Of a DNA stretch of 14,010 bases, positions 6,024-13,022 are shown in pieces. Made by a program: the position numbers and the translations under genes. The stretch is taken from positions 1-14,010 of the forward strand of contig JAGGTO010000124.1 in NCBI GenBank assembly GCA_021163705.1, read 5' to 3'. The notes below the pieces were generated by a model. The model was given only the letters and a program-made list of their open reading frames with translations. It had not been told where the DNA came from and made no database searches. Position 1 is the first letter of the stretch; each line of letters begins with the position of its first letter. The stretch is from Thermoplasmata archaeon. Its GTDB lineage: Archaea > Thermoplasmatota > Thermoplasmata > Thermoplasmatales > Aciduliprofundaceae.

Positions 6024-7184
6024 ATGAAGAAAATATGGAAAATACTCAGCATATCCCTGTTTATACTGGTGCTCCTTTCCTCTGTTAGTGCGGCAAGCGC
6101 CAAGGGAGGGGAGAAAGTCACGATGCCAACCTTCCAGTTTATGGGAGAGTTGAACTATACAGCAGGGAATGTAAGTGGAAGATTCATAAGCTTCCACATA
6201 GATGAGAAGAGTGGTGAGATAGAGGACTACAGAGTCAACAATGTTACTGTGTTTAAGAGCATTGAATATGAAAACGATACAATTGGCAAGGTAAATGTGC
6301 ATGGTGCGGTTCTCACATACAAGGGTACGAGAATGGAGGTTAATAAAAAGGAAGGATTTAACATGGAATGGAGATTTATAGCTGTACACGATAATCCCAG
6401 TGGAGTGCTTCATATTCTTACCCATGGCAGTGATGTTATAACCTATGAGCTTGGAGAAGACATAACCTGCAGAGTAGGGAATACAAGCCACTATGAGATG
6501 GTCTATCTCAACGGCAGTATGGTAGGAAAGCTAATGGTGGCCAACGGTGAGGTGAGTGTGGAGAATGGAAGCATAGAGATAAAAACAGCCACAAATTCCA
6601 CAACAAGTGTGATTTTCATTGATACAGCCCATGTGGTCTTTCCAAAGCACATCAAAAAAGAAATAATGATGGGAATTGAAAAGGGAAAAGTTGGTGCACA
6701 GCTTTACATATCGCAGCGGGGCACAGATTTTGTGAACTACACCCACGAGATAAAGATGCAGGTTAAGCTCAGGGAGAAAAACAGGGTAAGGGTGGAGATC
6801 AGCTCGGAGGATCCGCAGGGTAAAGCGGTAATGATAATGCTGGAAAAAGAGCTTATGGAGCTCAATAAAAATCGTACTCTAAAAGTACTCCTGGACGGAA
6901 ATGAAATCACCAAAGCTGATTTCAATGAGGTAATGAATGGCACAGATTCTCCCATGTATGCCATGGTTGAGGAAAATAATACAATGTACATCCTTGTTTA
7001 TATCCCGCATTTCTCAACTCACACTCTGGACATAGAAACTCAAAGTATCGCGGAAAATGGTAATACTGCAGGAGGAGAAACAGAGGGAGCAAGTGAGAAA
7101 CGGGTGCCTCCAATGATATGGGGCATTATAGCTGGTGTTGTGATAATAGGTGTAATAGTTGGGGCGATAATTAAATCACGATGA
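6024..7184 (+). CDS. Secreted, glycosylation-rich surface protein with C-terminal anchor, unknown function
   Basis: 386 residues, no family recognised. A signal peptide spans about 1-24 (MKKIWKILSISLFILVLL core, ending VSAASA). A C-terminal membrane helix spans about 363-383 (IWGIIAGVVIIGVIVGAII), followed by KSR. The outer region has many N-x-S/T sequons, no long hydrophobic stretch, and a polar linker rich in G, E, N and S (about 340-360) just before the helix, the usual stalk of archaeal surface proteins. Topology matches the divergent 311-residue neighbour. Start at 6024 is supported by GGTGAT 5 bases upstream. It converges on the regulator gene with 13 bases between stops. Roles in the cell envelope or as a binding protein are guesses. 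Confidence 0.75.
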   Translation: MKKIWKILSISLFILVLLSSVSAASAKGGEKVTMPTFQFMGELNYTAGNVSGRFISFHIDEKSGEIEDYRVNNVTVFKSIEYENDTIGKVNVHGAVLTYKGTRMEVNKKEGFNMEWRFIAVHDNPSGVLHILTHGSDVITYELGEDITCRVGNTSHYEMVYLNGSMVGKLMVANGEVSVENGSIEIKTATNSTTSVIFIDTAHVVFPKHIKKEIMMGIEKGKVGAQLYISQRGTDFVNYTHEIKMQVKLREKNRVRVEISSEDPQGKAVMIMLEKELMELNKNRTLKVLLDGNEITKADFNEVMNGTDSPMYAMVEENNTMYILVYIPHFSTHTLDIETQSIAENGNTAGGETEGASEKRVPPMIWGIIAGVVIIGVIVGAIIKSR

Positions 7185-7196
7185 CGCCATCCCCTC

Positions 7197-7217
7197 TTTA
7201 TTTTTTATCATTTTTTA
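7197..7217 (+). terminator. Oligo-T terminator candidate after the surface-protein gene
   Basis: The plus strand reads TTTATTTTTTATCATTTTTT directly after the gene ending at 7184. Runs of T on the coding strand end archaeal transcription without a hairpin. The run overlaps the 3' end of the convergent regulator gene. Confidence 0.4.
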
Positions 7218-7716
7218 TCCAGAGTAAGGCAAAATTATCCACCAACGCATCAAGAAAGGATTTTCGGTATTTTATAATGGTAAATGCAACTAAATCTCTT
7301 TTTCTGACAGAATAGTAAGTTTCTCTTCCCCTCTCCCTTTTTTCCAGGATACCTTTTCTTATGAGCTTGTTAAGGTGATATGATAATGTTGAAGGCGAAA
7401 TTTTCAGCTCCTCGGATATATCTCTATGCTTTTTCTCCCCCTCCTCTAGAAGATATATAACTATTCTTCTCGCCACATAGTTTCTAAGGGCACCCATGAT
7501 GCTTCTTTCTTCCACTGTCATGCTTGTATTGGCAAAATATCTCACATATTTTCCATCTCTACGGGAGCTAATCAACCCATGCTTTTCCAGGATGTTTAGA
7601 TGGTATGTCAGCATCCCTGTTGGCATTTGAAGTCTTCTCTGAAGCTCACGGAAATGCAATCCAGGGTTAAGCACTATTTCCTCGTAGATCCTTTTTCTCG
7701 TTGTGAGCTCCTCCAT
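7198..7716 (-). CDS. Tandem winged-helix transcription regulator
   Basis: 172 residues with two ArsR/MarR-like winged-helix DNA-binding domains in one chain: domain 1 about 6-62 and domain 2 about 82-138. Both recognition helices carry the same signature, TGMLTYHLNILEKHGLI (33-49) and STLSYHLNKLIRKGIL (109-124), each followed by a basic wing (RRDGKYVRY and RERGRETYY). There is no metal site or obvious ligand domain; the last 30 residues form a basic helix with a hydrophobic patch that may mediate contacts. It begins 3 bases after the small membrane protein gene, with GAGGATGA just before the ATG, so the two are one operon and probably one sensing unit. Targets are unknown; the nearest candidate is the palindrome-rich promoter at 5889-6023. 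Confidence 0.8.
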   Translation of the reverse strand: MEELTTRKRIYEEIVLNPGLHFRELQRRLQMPTGMLTYHLNILEKHGLISSRRDGKYVRYFANTSMTVEERSIMGALRNYVARRIVIYLLEEGEKKHRDISEELKISPSTLSYHLNKLIRKGILEKRERGRETYYSVRKRDLVAFTIIKYRKSFLDALVDNFALLWIKNDKK

Positions 7717-7719
7717 ATT

Positions 7720-7986
7720 TCATCCTCTCTTTACCACACTTGCATAAAGTGCTATGAGGATAATCACATCCATGAGGAAGGAGAACTGAAGAATTTGGAG
7801 ATCCCACTCAAAATATATATTCAGCTCATATATAATGGCCTTGAAGAGAAAGAGCAGGAAAGCCACAGAGGTTAAAAGCAGGATCCCAATCCTGTATCTC
7901 CTGTAGGCTATGATAGAAATTATGAGAAAGAGAAGGGAGAGCACTAGCAGTATGCCGGCCAGCAGATCTGTGATAAATATGCTCAT
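7720..7986 (-). CDS. Small three-helix membrane protein paired with the regulator
   Basis: 88 residues, almost wholly hydrophobic, with three predicted membrane helices at about 6-28, 32-52 and 64-84, a basic loop YRRYR (28-32) and a basic end (VKRG). No catalytic motif is visible. It is first in a two-gene operon with the tandem winged-helix regulator, an arrangement common in euryarchaea, so a membrane signal-sensing role upstream of the regulator is a reasonable inference. The ATG at 7986 is supported by a TATA box at 8012-8020, at leaderless distance. Confidence 0.65.
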   Translation of the reverse strand: MSIFITDLLAGILLVLSLLFLIISIIAYRRYRIGILLLTSVAFLLFLFKAIIYELNIYFEWDLQILQFSFLMDVIILIALYASVVKRG

Positions 7987-8011
7987 ATTTTAGCATGGGC
8001 AATAATTCTTA

Positions 8012-8020
8012 TTAAATTTA
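8012..8020 (-). promoter_or_regulatory. TATA box of the membrane protein/regulator operon
   Basis: On the minus strand TAAATTTAA lies about 29 bases before the ATG at 7986, giving a leaderless or nearly leaderless mRNA. It is divergent from the inositol gene promoter, with 159 bases between start codons. Confidence 0.45.
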
Positions 8021-8072
8021 TGATGACACAGACGAGGAGCATGGAGTATAGCGAAACTTCTGAGAGAAAACT

Positions 8073-8081
8073 TTATATATA
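8073..8081 (+). promoter_or_regulatory. TATA box of the inositol-phosphate operon
   Basis: TTATATATA (8073-8081) predicts a transcription start near 8103 and a leader of about 43 bases. A second AT-rich candidate lies at 8096-8104. Confidence 0.5.
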
Positions 8082-8133
8082 AGCACATGTAGATTTATTA
8101 TAATATCTTTTTAGGCCAACCATAAAAAATTGG

Positions 8134-8142
8134 GGAGGTGAT
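8134..8142 (+). promoter_or_regulatory. Strong ribosome binding site of the inositol-phosphate synthase gene
   Basis: GGAGGTGAT is a full 9-base match to the complement of the usual 16S rRNA end (AUCACCUCC), 3 bases before the ATG at 8146. It fixes the start and suggests high expression, unlike the leaderless neighbours. Confidence 0.75.
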
Positions 8143-8145
8143 AAG

Positions 8146-9327
8146 ATGAAGATTTGGTTGGTGGGTATGTACGGGATAGTGGCATCCACCGCGATAACCG
8201 GAGCCATGGCCATACAGAAGGGGTTGGTGGATAAAACAGGGGTTGTCACATCCATGGAGGAATTCAAAGAGATAGAGAAGTATGTGCCCTTCTCCTTCCA
8301 GTTTGGTGGGCATGAGATAAGATTGCTTGAGGGCACGAGTTATGATGCTGCACTTTATCACTGGAAGGAGTTGAGACATTATCCTAGGGAAATACTTGAT
8401 AGCGTTAAGGAAGATTTGAAGAAGATAAAAGCGAAAAAAGGCACAGCACTAAACTGCGGAAGCGGAATAGATGAATTTGGAAAGATAAGCACTCTGGAGC
8501 AGGAAGGTTTGAAACTGAGTGAGATAGTAGAAAGGGTAGTTGAGGATCTTAGAAAATTCAAAGATGAGGATACTGTAGTGATAAATGTTGCATCAACGGA
8601 GCCTGTGGCAAAGTATAGCGAGGAATATCATGGCTCTCTGGAAGGATTTGAGAGGATGATAGATGAGGATAAGAGAGAATACATAACGGCGAGCATGATA
8701 TATGCGTATGCAGCCCTAAAGCTTGGAATTCCATACGGCAACTTCACACCCAGCGCAGGCTCATCTATCCCTGCATTGAAGGAGTTAGCTATTAAGAATA
8801 ATGTACCTCATGCGGGAAATGATGGCAAAACTGGAGAGACCCTTGTGAAAACAACTTTGGCACCAATGTTCTCCTATAGAAAGTTAAAGGTGCTTGGATG
8901 GATGAGCTACAATATTCTTGGAGACTATGATGGTATGGTTTTAAATCATCAGGATAACAAGGAAAGCAAGGTTATCTCCAAAGATTCCACATTGGAGAAG
9001 ACCCTGGGATATTCTCCATACACAATAACAGATATTAAGTTCTTCCCGAGCCTCTACGATAACAAGATTGCCTTTGACTTCATACATTTCCAGGGATTCC
9101 TTGGTAGAAAGATGAAGATGTACTTTACCTGGGATGGTATAGATGCAATTCTCGCTGCTCCTCTGGTGCTCGATATAGCAAGATTGCTACTCTTTGCCAA
9201 GAAGAAGGGAGTGAAGGGAGTTGTTAAGGAGATGGCATTCTTCTTCAAGAGTCCGATGGAGACCGATGTGATGAACACTCATTTGCAGTACAGCAATCTC
9301 GTCTCCTGGTTTAAGAGTCTAGCATGA
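8146..9327 (+). CDS. ino1: Myo-inositol-1-phosphate synthase
   Basis: Converts glucose-6-phosphate to L-myo-inositol-1-phosphate using NAD (EC 5.5.1.4). Length 393 against about 392 for Archaeoglobus fulgidus. Seen: the N-terminal dinucleotide loop VGMYGIVAST (6-15), NVASTEP (147-153), and the conserved core GNFTPSAGSSIPAL (198-211), AGNDGKTGETL (223-233) and GWMSYNILGDYDG (251-263). The four lysines I recall as catalytic in the Archaeoglobus enzyme (274, 278, 306, 367) appear here as K275, K279, K307 and K368, a constant shift of one. Product feeds di-myo-inositol phosphate, made by the next gene, and possibly inositol phospholipids. The stop overlaps the next ATG by 4 bases. Start fixed by the strong binding site. 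Confidence 0.95.
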   Translation: MKIWLVGMYGIVASTAITGAMAIQKGLVDKTGVVTSMEEFKEIEKYVPFSFQFGGHEIRLLEGTSYDAALYHWKELRHYPREILDSVKEDLKKIKAKKGTALNCGSGIDEFGKISTLEQEGLKLSEIVERVVEDLRKFKDEDTVVINVASTEPVAKYSEEYHGSLEGFERMIDEDKREYITASMIYAYAALKLGIPYGNFTPSAGSSIPALKELAIKNNVPHAGNDGKTGETLVKTTLAPMFSYRKLKVLGWMSYNILGDYDGMVLNHQDNKESKVISKDSTLEKTLGYSPYTITDIKFFPSLYDNKIAFDFIHFQGFLGRKMKMYFTWDGIDAILAAPLVLDIARLLLFAKKKGVKGVVKEMAFFFKSPMETDVMNTHLQYSNLVSWFKSLA

Positions 9328-10580
9328 AGGCGGTAATTCTAGCTGCAGGAAAAGCTACGAGATTCGGGGGGCTAAAACCTCTTGCCCCCTTATTTGGGAT
9401 CCCCATAATAGAACATACAATACGGGGATTGCATAAGATCGATGTGAGGGATGTGGCCATAGTTTACAATGATAAAAGAATAAAGGAGTATCTGGAAAAA
9501 AAATATCCGGAGATAAAATTCATCCATAATCCCCATCCAGAGAGAGAAAATGGATACAGTGCATATCTTGCAAAAGAGTTTGCAAATGGGCCATTTATCC
9601 TGGTAATGGCGGATCATTACTACTCCTCCAATTTTTTCTCTTTTTTTAAGAATTTTGAAAATATGGAATGTGAGAGATGTGTGATTTTTGTCAGCAAAGA
9701 GGCAATAGGACCTGAAGAAGCCACGAAAGTAAAGGTGAAAGGTAATAAGGTGGTTAAAATAGGAAAAAATCTGGAGAATTACGATTATTTTGATACAGGC
9801 ATGTTTTACTGCACACCGGAAATTTTCAATTATGGAGAAAAGCTTCTCTCTCACGAAATTATCAAGCTTTCGGATATAATGAATTCCCTTGCCAGAGATG
9901 GAAAACTCCACTATCAAATTATTGAAGGTTTCTGGATAGATATAGACACAAAAGAAGAATTGAAAATTGCAGAAAAGGAAATTGAAAAGAGCATGATGAA
10001 GAAAGGGGATGGCTATATTTCAAAGCTTATAAATAGAAAAATTTCCATTAGAATTACGAAAATGTTAGCACCATATAATTTTGCCACTCCAAATTTTCTC
10101 ACACTCATCTCCTTTCTTTTCGGGCTAATCTCTTTCCTCCTATTCTTTCTTCACCATCCAGTTCTTGGAGGAATAATGACTCAGCTCACATCCATTGTGG
10201 ATGGCTGCGATGGCGAGATGGCCAGATTGAAGAAATTGCAATCTAAATTTGGTGCATCCTTGGATGCCATCTCAGATCGTTATGTTGATATCCTCATAGT
10301 ATTGGGAATACTGGCAAATCTTCCAATCAACCAGCTAACTTTGCTTTCTTTCTTTTTTGCAGTCACAGGGGTTATCCTGTTTAGCTATGCCTGGCATCTC
10401 ACTCAGGTAAGAATAAAATTTGGGGGAAGAGATATGAGATTGTTTCTCATCTTCCTCTTCGCTCTTCTCTCTCCCTTTGCACCTAATGCTCTTCTTCTCT
10501 CCCTCTTAATCGTGATAGGAGGTATAACCCATGTCTCTGTAATTCTTTCTCTTCTGAAACTTAAACTCAGGGGAGAATAA
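9324..10580 (+). CDS. Bifunctional CTP:inositol-1-phosphate cytidylyltransferase / di-myo-inositol-phosphate-phosphate synthase
   Basis: 418 residues, fusion of two enzymes. Residues 1 to about 230 are a sugar-nucleotide-type cytidylyltransferase: LAAGKATRFGG (6-16), K18 and the metal-site MAD (95-97); it makes CDP-inositol from CTP and inositol-1-phosphate. Residues about 235-418 are a membrane CDP-alcohol phosphotransferase with signature D293-x2-D296-G-x2-A-R301-x8-G310-x3-D314-x3-D318 and several helices (about 257-290, 320-360, 370-412); it joins CDP-inositol to inositol-1-phosphate, giving the phosphorylated precursor of di-myo-inositol phosphate. A separate phosphatase, not seen here, finishes the solute, which hyperthermophiles store under heat stress. 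The start overlaps the synthase stop (ATGA). Its 3' end overlaps the convergent DUF61-like gene by 14 bases. Confidence 0.93.
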   Translation: MKAVILAAGKATRFGGLKPLAPLFGIPIIEHTIRGLHKIDVRDVAIVYNDKRIKEYLEKKYPEIKFIHNPHPERENGYSAYLAKEFANGPFILVMADHYYSSNFFSFFKNFENMECERCVIFVSKEAIGPEEATKVKVKGNKVVKIGKNLENYDYFDTGMFYCTPEIFNYGEKLLSHEIIKLSDIMNSLARDGKLHYQIIEGFWIDIDTKEELKIAEKEIEKSMMKKGDGYISKLINRKISIRITKMLAPYNFATPNFLTLISFLFGLISFLLFFLHHPVLGGIMTQLTSIVDGCDGEMARLKKLQSKFGASLDAISDRYVDILIVLGILANLPINQLTLLSFFFAVTGVILFSYAWHLTQVRIKFGGRDMRLFLIFLFALLSPFAPNALLLSLLIVIGGITHVSVILSLLKLKLRGE

Positions 10581-10947
10581 CACTCTGAAAAATGCCTGGA
10601 TACTCCACTATAATTTTTCTTATCTTATACTTTGAGATCCAGTATTTTCCTGCTCTTTCATGAACTTCATATCCCAGATCCTCCAAGAGCCGTGCATCTC
10701 TCCAATCCATAAGATATCCTTCATAGGATCTTGGAGGAATGAAAAAAGTTATAGGAATAAAAATAGAATCAAGAGGAAGATTAGTTGCTTTTGCAATAGT
10801 ATTCAGTTTCTCAGCATCAATTTTTATTTTTCTTTCGTTTTCCTCTATCACAGGTTTTTCCAGCAGTTTTTTGAGAGATACTCTCTTTTTCACTATTCCT
10901 TTATTTATCCCCAGTATCTCTTCCCTGAGGATGTTCTCAATTACCAT
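10567..10947 (-). CDS. DUF61/UPF0216-like protein
   Basis: 126 residues, cytosolic, basic. The order INKGIVKKRVSLKKLLE (14-30), a short acidic strand and helix IKIDAEKLNTIAK (41-53), then FIPITFF (63-69) resembles archaeal DUF61 (UPF0216), whose function is not established as far as I know; the match is by eye. No catalytic motif is evident. The ATG overlaps the pdxS stop by 7 bases, so the two are co-transcribed and probably coupled. The 3' end overlaps the convergent DIPP synthase gene by 14 bases. Confidence 0.6.
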   Translation of the reverse strand: MVIENILREEILGINKGIVKKRVSLKKLLEKPVIEENERKIKIDAEKLNTIAKATNLPLDSIFIPITFFIPPRSYEGYLMDWRDARLLEDLGYEVHERAGKYWISKYKIRKIIVEYPGIFQSVILP

Positions 10948-11951
10948 CCTCTCTCCTGCAATCTCTCACTGAGCTGGGAGATTTCCTGGCCATACATGCC
11001 CTTGAGCCCCTTGGAAACCTCTGCCACAACTTCTGGCTCGTCATAGTGCATCACAGCTTCAACTATAGCCTTTGCCATCTCCTCAGGATTTGGAGACTTG
11101 AATATGCCGCTTCCCACGAAAACGCCATCCGCTCCCAGGTTCATCATCAGTGCGGCATCCGCAGGTGTTGCCACACCGCCAGCTGCGAAGTTCACAACAG
11201 GTAGGCGCTGAAGCTTCTTTATCTCAAGCAGCTCTTTATAGAGACCTTCAATGATTTCGTTTAGGGTATAATGACCGAAAACAGGCTCATCCTTATTCAC
11301 CTTAGCTTCAAATCCATTGAGCTCCCTAACCCGGAGAAGAAGCTTCGCATATGACTGAGCGTAATTCTCCGCAAGCTTGTGAATATTCTCATCATCCATG
11401 TATTTTAATTCTTCAATTGCTCTGTTCACAAGTCTCATGTGTCTAACTGCCTCTATCACATTTCCTGTTCCTGCCTCACCTTTGGTTCGAATCATCGCGG
11501 CACCTTCCCATATGCGGCGCACAGCCTCACCAAGATTTCTGCAGCCACATACGAAGGGCACGGTGAACTCCCTCTTGTCGATATGGAAGAAGGGATCTGC
11601 GGGAGTGAGAACCTCACTCTCATCTATCATATCCACCCCTAAAGCTTCTAGAGCACGGGCTTCTTCAATATGCCCTATTCTAACTTTTGCCATAACAGGT
11701 ATGCTTACGGCATCCATAATTTCCTGAATCTTATTGGGATCGGCCATTCTAGCAACCCCTCCAGCAGCACGAATATCGGCAGGCACTCTCTCAAGGGCCA
11801 TTACTGCAACCGCACCTGCATCCTCCGCCACTCTTGCCTGCTCAGCATTGGTAACATCCATAATCACGCCACCTTTTTGCATCTTGGCAAATCCTCTTTT
11901 GAGCAATTCGCTACCGTATCTCACATTCTCCAGATTTAATTTGAATGGCAT
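10941..11951 (-). CDS. pdxS: Pyridoxal 5'-phosphate synthase subunit PdxS
   Basis: Synthase subunit of the ribose-5-phosphate (DXP-independent) vitamin B6 route: makes pyridoxal phosphate from ribose-5-phosphate, glyceraldehyde-3-phosphate and ammonia supplied by the glutaminase PdxT. Length 336 from the ATG at 11951. Active-site residues are in register with Bacillus subtilis (24, 81, 149) at a constant shift of 8: D32 in VIMDV, K89 in VMAKVRIGH and K157 in RTKGEAGTGN. The phosphate site FAAGGVATPADAALMM and the ending QERGW are nearly invariant. Extra length comes from an insertion at about 184-230. The start at 11951 is preferred because GAGGTGA lies 5 bases upstream; an in-frame ATG at 11984 would add 11 residues and could be leaderless. 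No pdxT is in the window. The DUF61-like gene overlaps its end. Confidence 0.95.
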   Translation of the reverse strand: MPFKLNLENVRYGSELLKRGFAKMQKGGVIMDVTNAEQARVAEDAGAVAVMALERVPADIRAAGGVARMADPNKIQEIMDAVSIPVMAKVRIGHIEEARALEALGVDMIDESEVLTPADPFFHIDKREFTVPFVCGCRNLGEAVRRIWEGAAMIRTKGEAGTGNVIEAVRHMRLVNRAIEELKYMDDENIHKLAENYAQSYAKLLLRVRELNGFEAKVNKDEPVFGHYTLNEIIEGLYKELLEIKKLQRLPVVNFAAGGVATPADAALMMNLGADGVFVGSGIFKSPNPEEMAKAIVEAVMHYDEPEVVAEVSKGLKGMYGQEISQLSERLQERGW

Positions 11952-11956
11952 CTTTC

Positions 11957-11963
11957 TCACCTC
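11957..11963 (-). promoter_or_regulatory. Ribosome binding site deciding the pdxS start
   Basis: GAGGTGA on the minus strand, 5 bases before the ATG at 11951. It favours that start over the ATG at 11984. An AT-rich TATA candidate (AATAATAAAG) lies around 12012. Confidence 0.6.
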
Positions 11964-12084
11964 ATGTCCCCTTAATGGATGCATCTTTATTTATCTTTCG
12001 TTAAATTCTTTATTATTTTTCCCAGTATTTGGAGTATCTGTAGAGTATGGATATTTTTTCACTTATAAAACCATGAGAATTACC

Positions 12085-12102
12085 TTCACCACCGGTGGTG
12101 AA
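12085..12102. promoter_or_regulatory. Perfect 18-base palindrome upstream of pdxS
   Basis: TTCACCACCGGTGGTGAA is identical to its reverse complement over all 18 bases. It sits about 134 bases upstream of the pdxS ATG and just upstream of a TATA-like TTTTATAAG (12067-12059). A dimeric regulator site is the simplest reading. A short hairpin at the end of the upstream transcript is the alternative, since it also follows the T-rich tract at 12101-12130. Confidence 0.55.
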
Positions 12103-12130
12103 AGATAATAAAAGAAAAAATATAAAGATC
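12101..12130 (-). terminator. T-rich terminator candidate of the kinase operon / PKD remnant
   Basis: Just after the stop at 12129 the minus strand is dominated by T (blocks of TTTTTT and TTTT), a typical archaeal termination signal, followed by the 18-base palindrome. Confidence 0.4.
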
Positions 12131-12397
12131 AAGAAACATGGAGGGAATAATACTGCACAGTGCCATCGTAGCGATAGATATACAGCTCTATCTCATGCTC
12201 TCCTGCCTCAAAGCTCACCACCGGCTTTGAAGATGGAACATAGATGCCACATACCACTCTATGCCGCATATACCACTGTAATTCTCCAATAATGGAAGGA
12301 GAACATAGCTCTTATTTTCCATCAATTCATACTGCAGCTCTGCCTCCGCTATGTTCACCTCATCCGCACTTGCAATTTCAATTCCTCTGCCTATCAT
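12129..12397 (-). pseudogene. Frameshifted PKD-like domain remnant
   Basis: Two adjoining minus-strand frames look like one broken gene. The first runs from the ATG at 12397 (MIGRGIEIASADEV...) to about 12250 and reads ...NYSGICGIEWYV before turning unconvincing and stopping at 12215. The next frame takes over with GIYVPSSKPVVSFEAG, then EHEIELYIYRYDGTVQYYSL, ending HVS at the TGA 12129-12131. Joined, W-Y-V...F-x-A-G-x-H-x-I-x-L...D-G-T-V...HV resembles a PKD-type beta-sandwich, usual in archaeal surface proteins. Adding one base near 12245-12250 restores a single frame of about 89 residues. No signal peptide or anchor remains, so it may be the end of a larger lost gene. The domain call is by eye; a sequencing error is possible. 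Confidence 0.5.
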
Positions 12398-12432
12398 ACC
12401 ATGATTTTCCTACTTATTTTAACTTAATTTCC

Positions 12433-13017
12433 CTATTGTTCCTGTTTTTCATATTCAGCATCAAGCCTGTCAAGGATATTATCAATTATCCTTTGGACCT
12501 CCTCTATGCTTCTGTGGGTATCAATTATGTGCCAGTTTTTTACCAATTTCAAAGCTTTTTTCCTCACTTTTCTTAGTTCTTCCACATTTTCAAACATTTC
12601 TCTTTCTCTCCTTCCATTTATTCTTCTCAGTGCCTCCTCAGGTTTAACATCAAGGAAAAACATATAGGGTGAGGTGGGAAGAAATAAGGTAAAAAACTTG
12701 TACAAAATTTTGGCAAGGGGGTAGGGTAGATATGCCACGCCCACAAGATAGCGAACCACTATTAAATTATCTGCCTTCCCATAGTACTTCTTTATAGAGT
12801 GGATTACATCAAGAGCATAATAAATGGCCGCCCTAATGTGATTTATTTTTCCTCTTCCTAAAAGAGCTTTCTTGGCTCTTCTTCCATACATGGTGTCCAT
12901 TGCAGGATGAGAGCGAATTATCACACTCTCTCCTCTTTCCTCGTACCTTTTCTTTATCATCCATGCATGGGTATCTTTTCCCGCGCCATCCATCCCATCC
13001 ACAACTATAAATCTCAT
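12433..13017 (-). CDS. Divergent thymidylate-kinase-like P-loop kinase
   Basis: 194 residues of the thymidylate kinase fold. P-loop DGMDGAGKDT (7-16), FLDVKPEEALRRI (121-133) and the following lid RREREMFENVEELRKVR are typical of dTMP kinases. Differences matter: the family DRY/DRH motif is VRY (88-90), so its aspartate is gone, and the segment after it is unusually hydrophobic (YLVGVAYLPYPLAKILYKFF, 90-109). The substrate may therefore not be dTMP. The start at 13017 (ATG) is chosen for GGGTGA 5 bases upstream; a GTG at 13026, overlapping the upstream stop, adds three residues. It is second in an operon with a CTP-dependent polyprenol-kinase-type gene, which hints at phosphorylation of a lipid-pathway intermediate, but ordinary nucleotide kinase is the default. 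Confidence 0.7.
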   Translation of the reverse strand: MRFIVVDGMDGAGKDTHAWMIKKRYEERGESVIIRSHPAMDTMYGRRAKKALLGRGKINHIRAAIYYALDVIHSIKKYYGKADNLIVVRYLVGVAYLPYPLAKILYKFFTLFLPTSPYMFFLDVKPEEALRRINGRREREMFENVEELRKVRKKALKLVKNWHIIDTHRSIEEVQRIIDNILDRLDAEYEKQEQ

Positions 13018-13022
13018 TGTTT

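Noticed and set aside
5997..6491. Minus-strand open frame of 164 codons opposite the 386-residue surface protein
   Set aside because: The plus-strand gene has a signal peptide, membrane anchor, TATA box and ribosome binding site; the antisense frame has none and overlaps the promoter.
8020..8063. Possible C/D box guide RNA (ATGATGA at 8020-8026 and CTGA at 8060-8063)
   Set aside because: Spacing is plausible, but the internal D' and C' boxes are poor, there is no terminal stem, and no TATA box sits at the right distance upstream. The region is explained by divergent promoters.
9390..9917. Minus-strand open frame of 175 codons opposite the cytidylyltransferase domain
   Set aside because: The plus strand encodes recognisable catalytic motifs throughout; the antisense translation has no domain features.
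11952..11984. Longer pdxS start at 11984
   Set aside because: It has no ribosome binding site and adds 11 residues (MHPLRGHEVRK) not expected in the family; GAGGTGA directly precedes the ATG at 11951. A leaderless mRNA starting at 11984 cannot be fully excluded.
11734..12108. Plus-strand open frame of 124 codons opposite the pdxS 5' end
   Set aside because: It is antisense to the highly conserved pdxS coding sequence, has no promoter or binding site, and its translation is low-complexity; a shadow frame.
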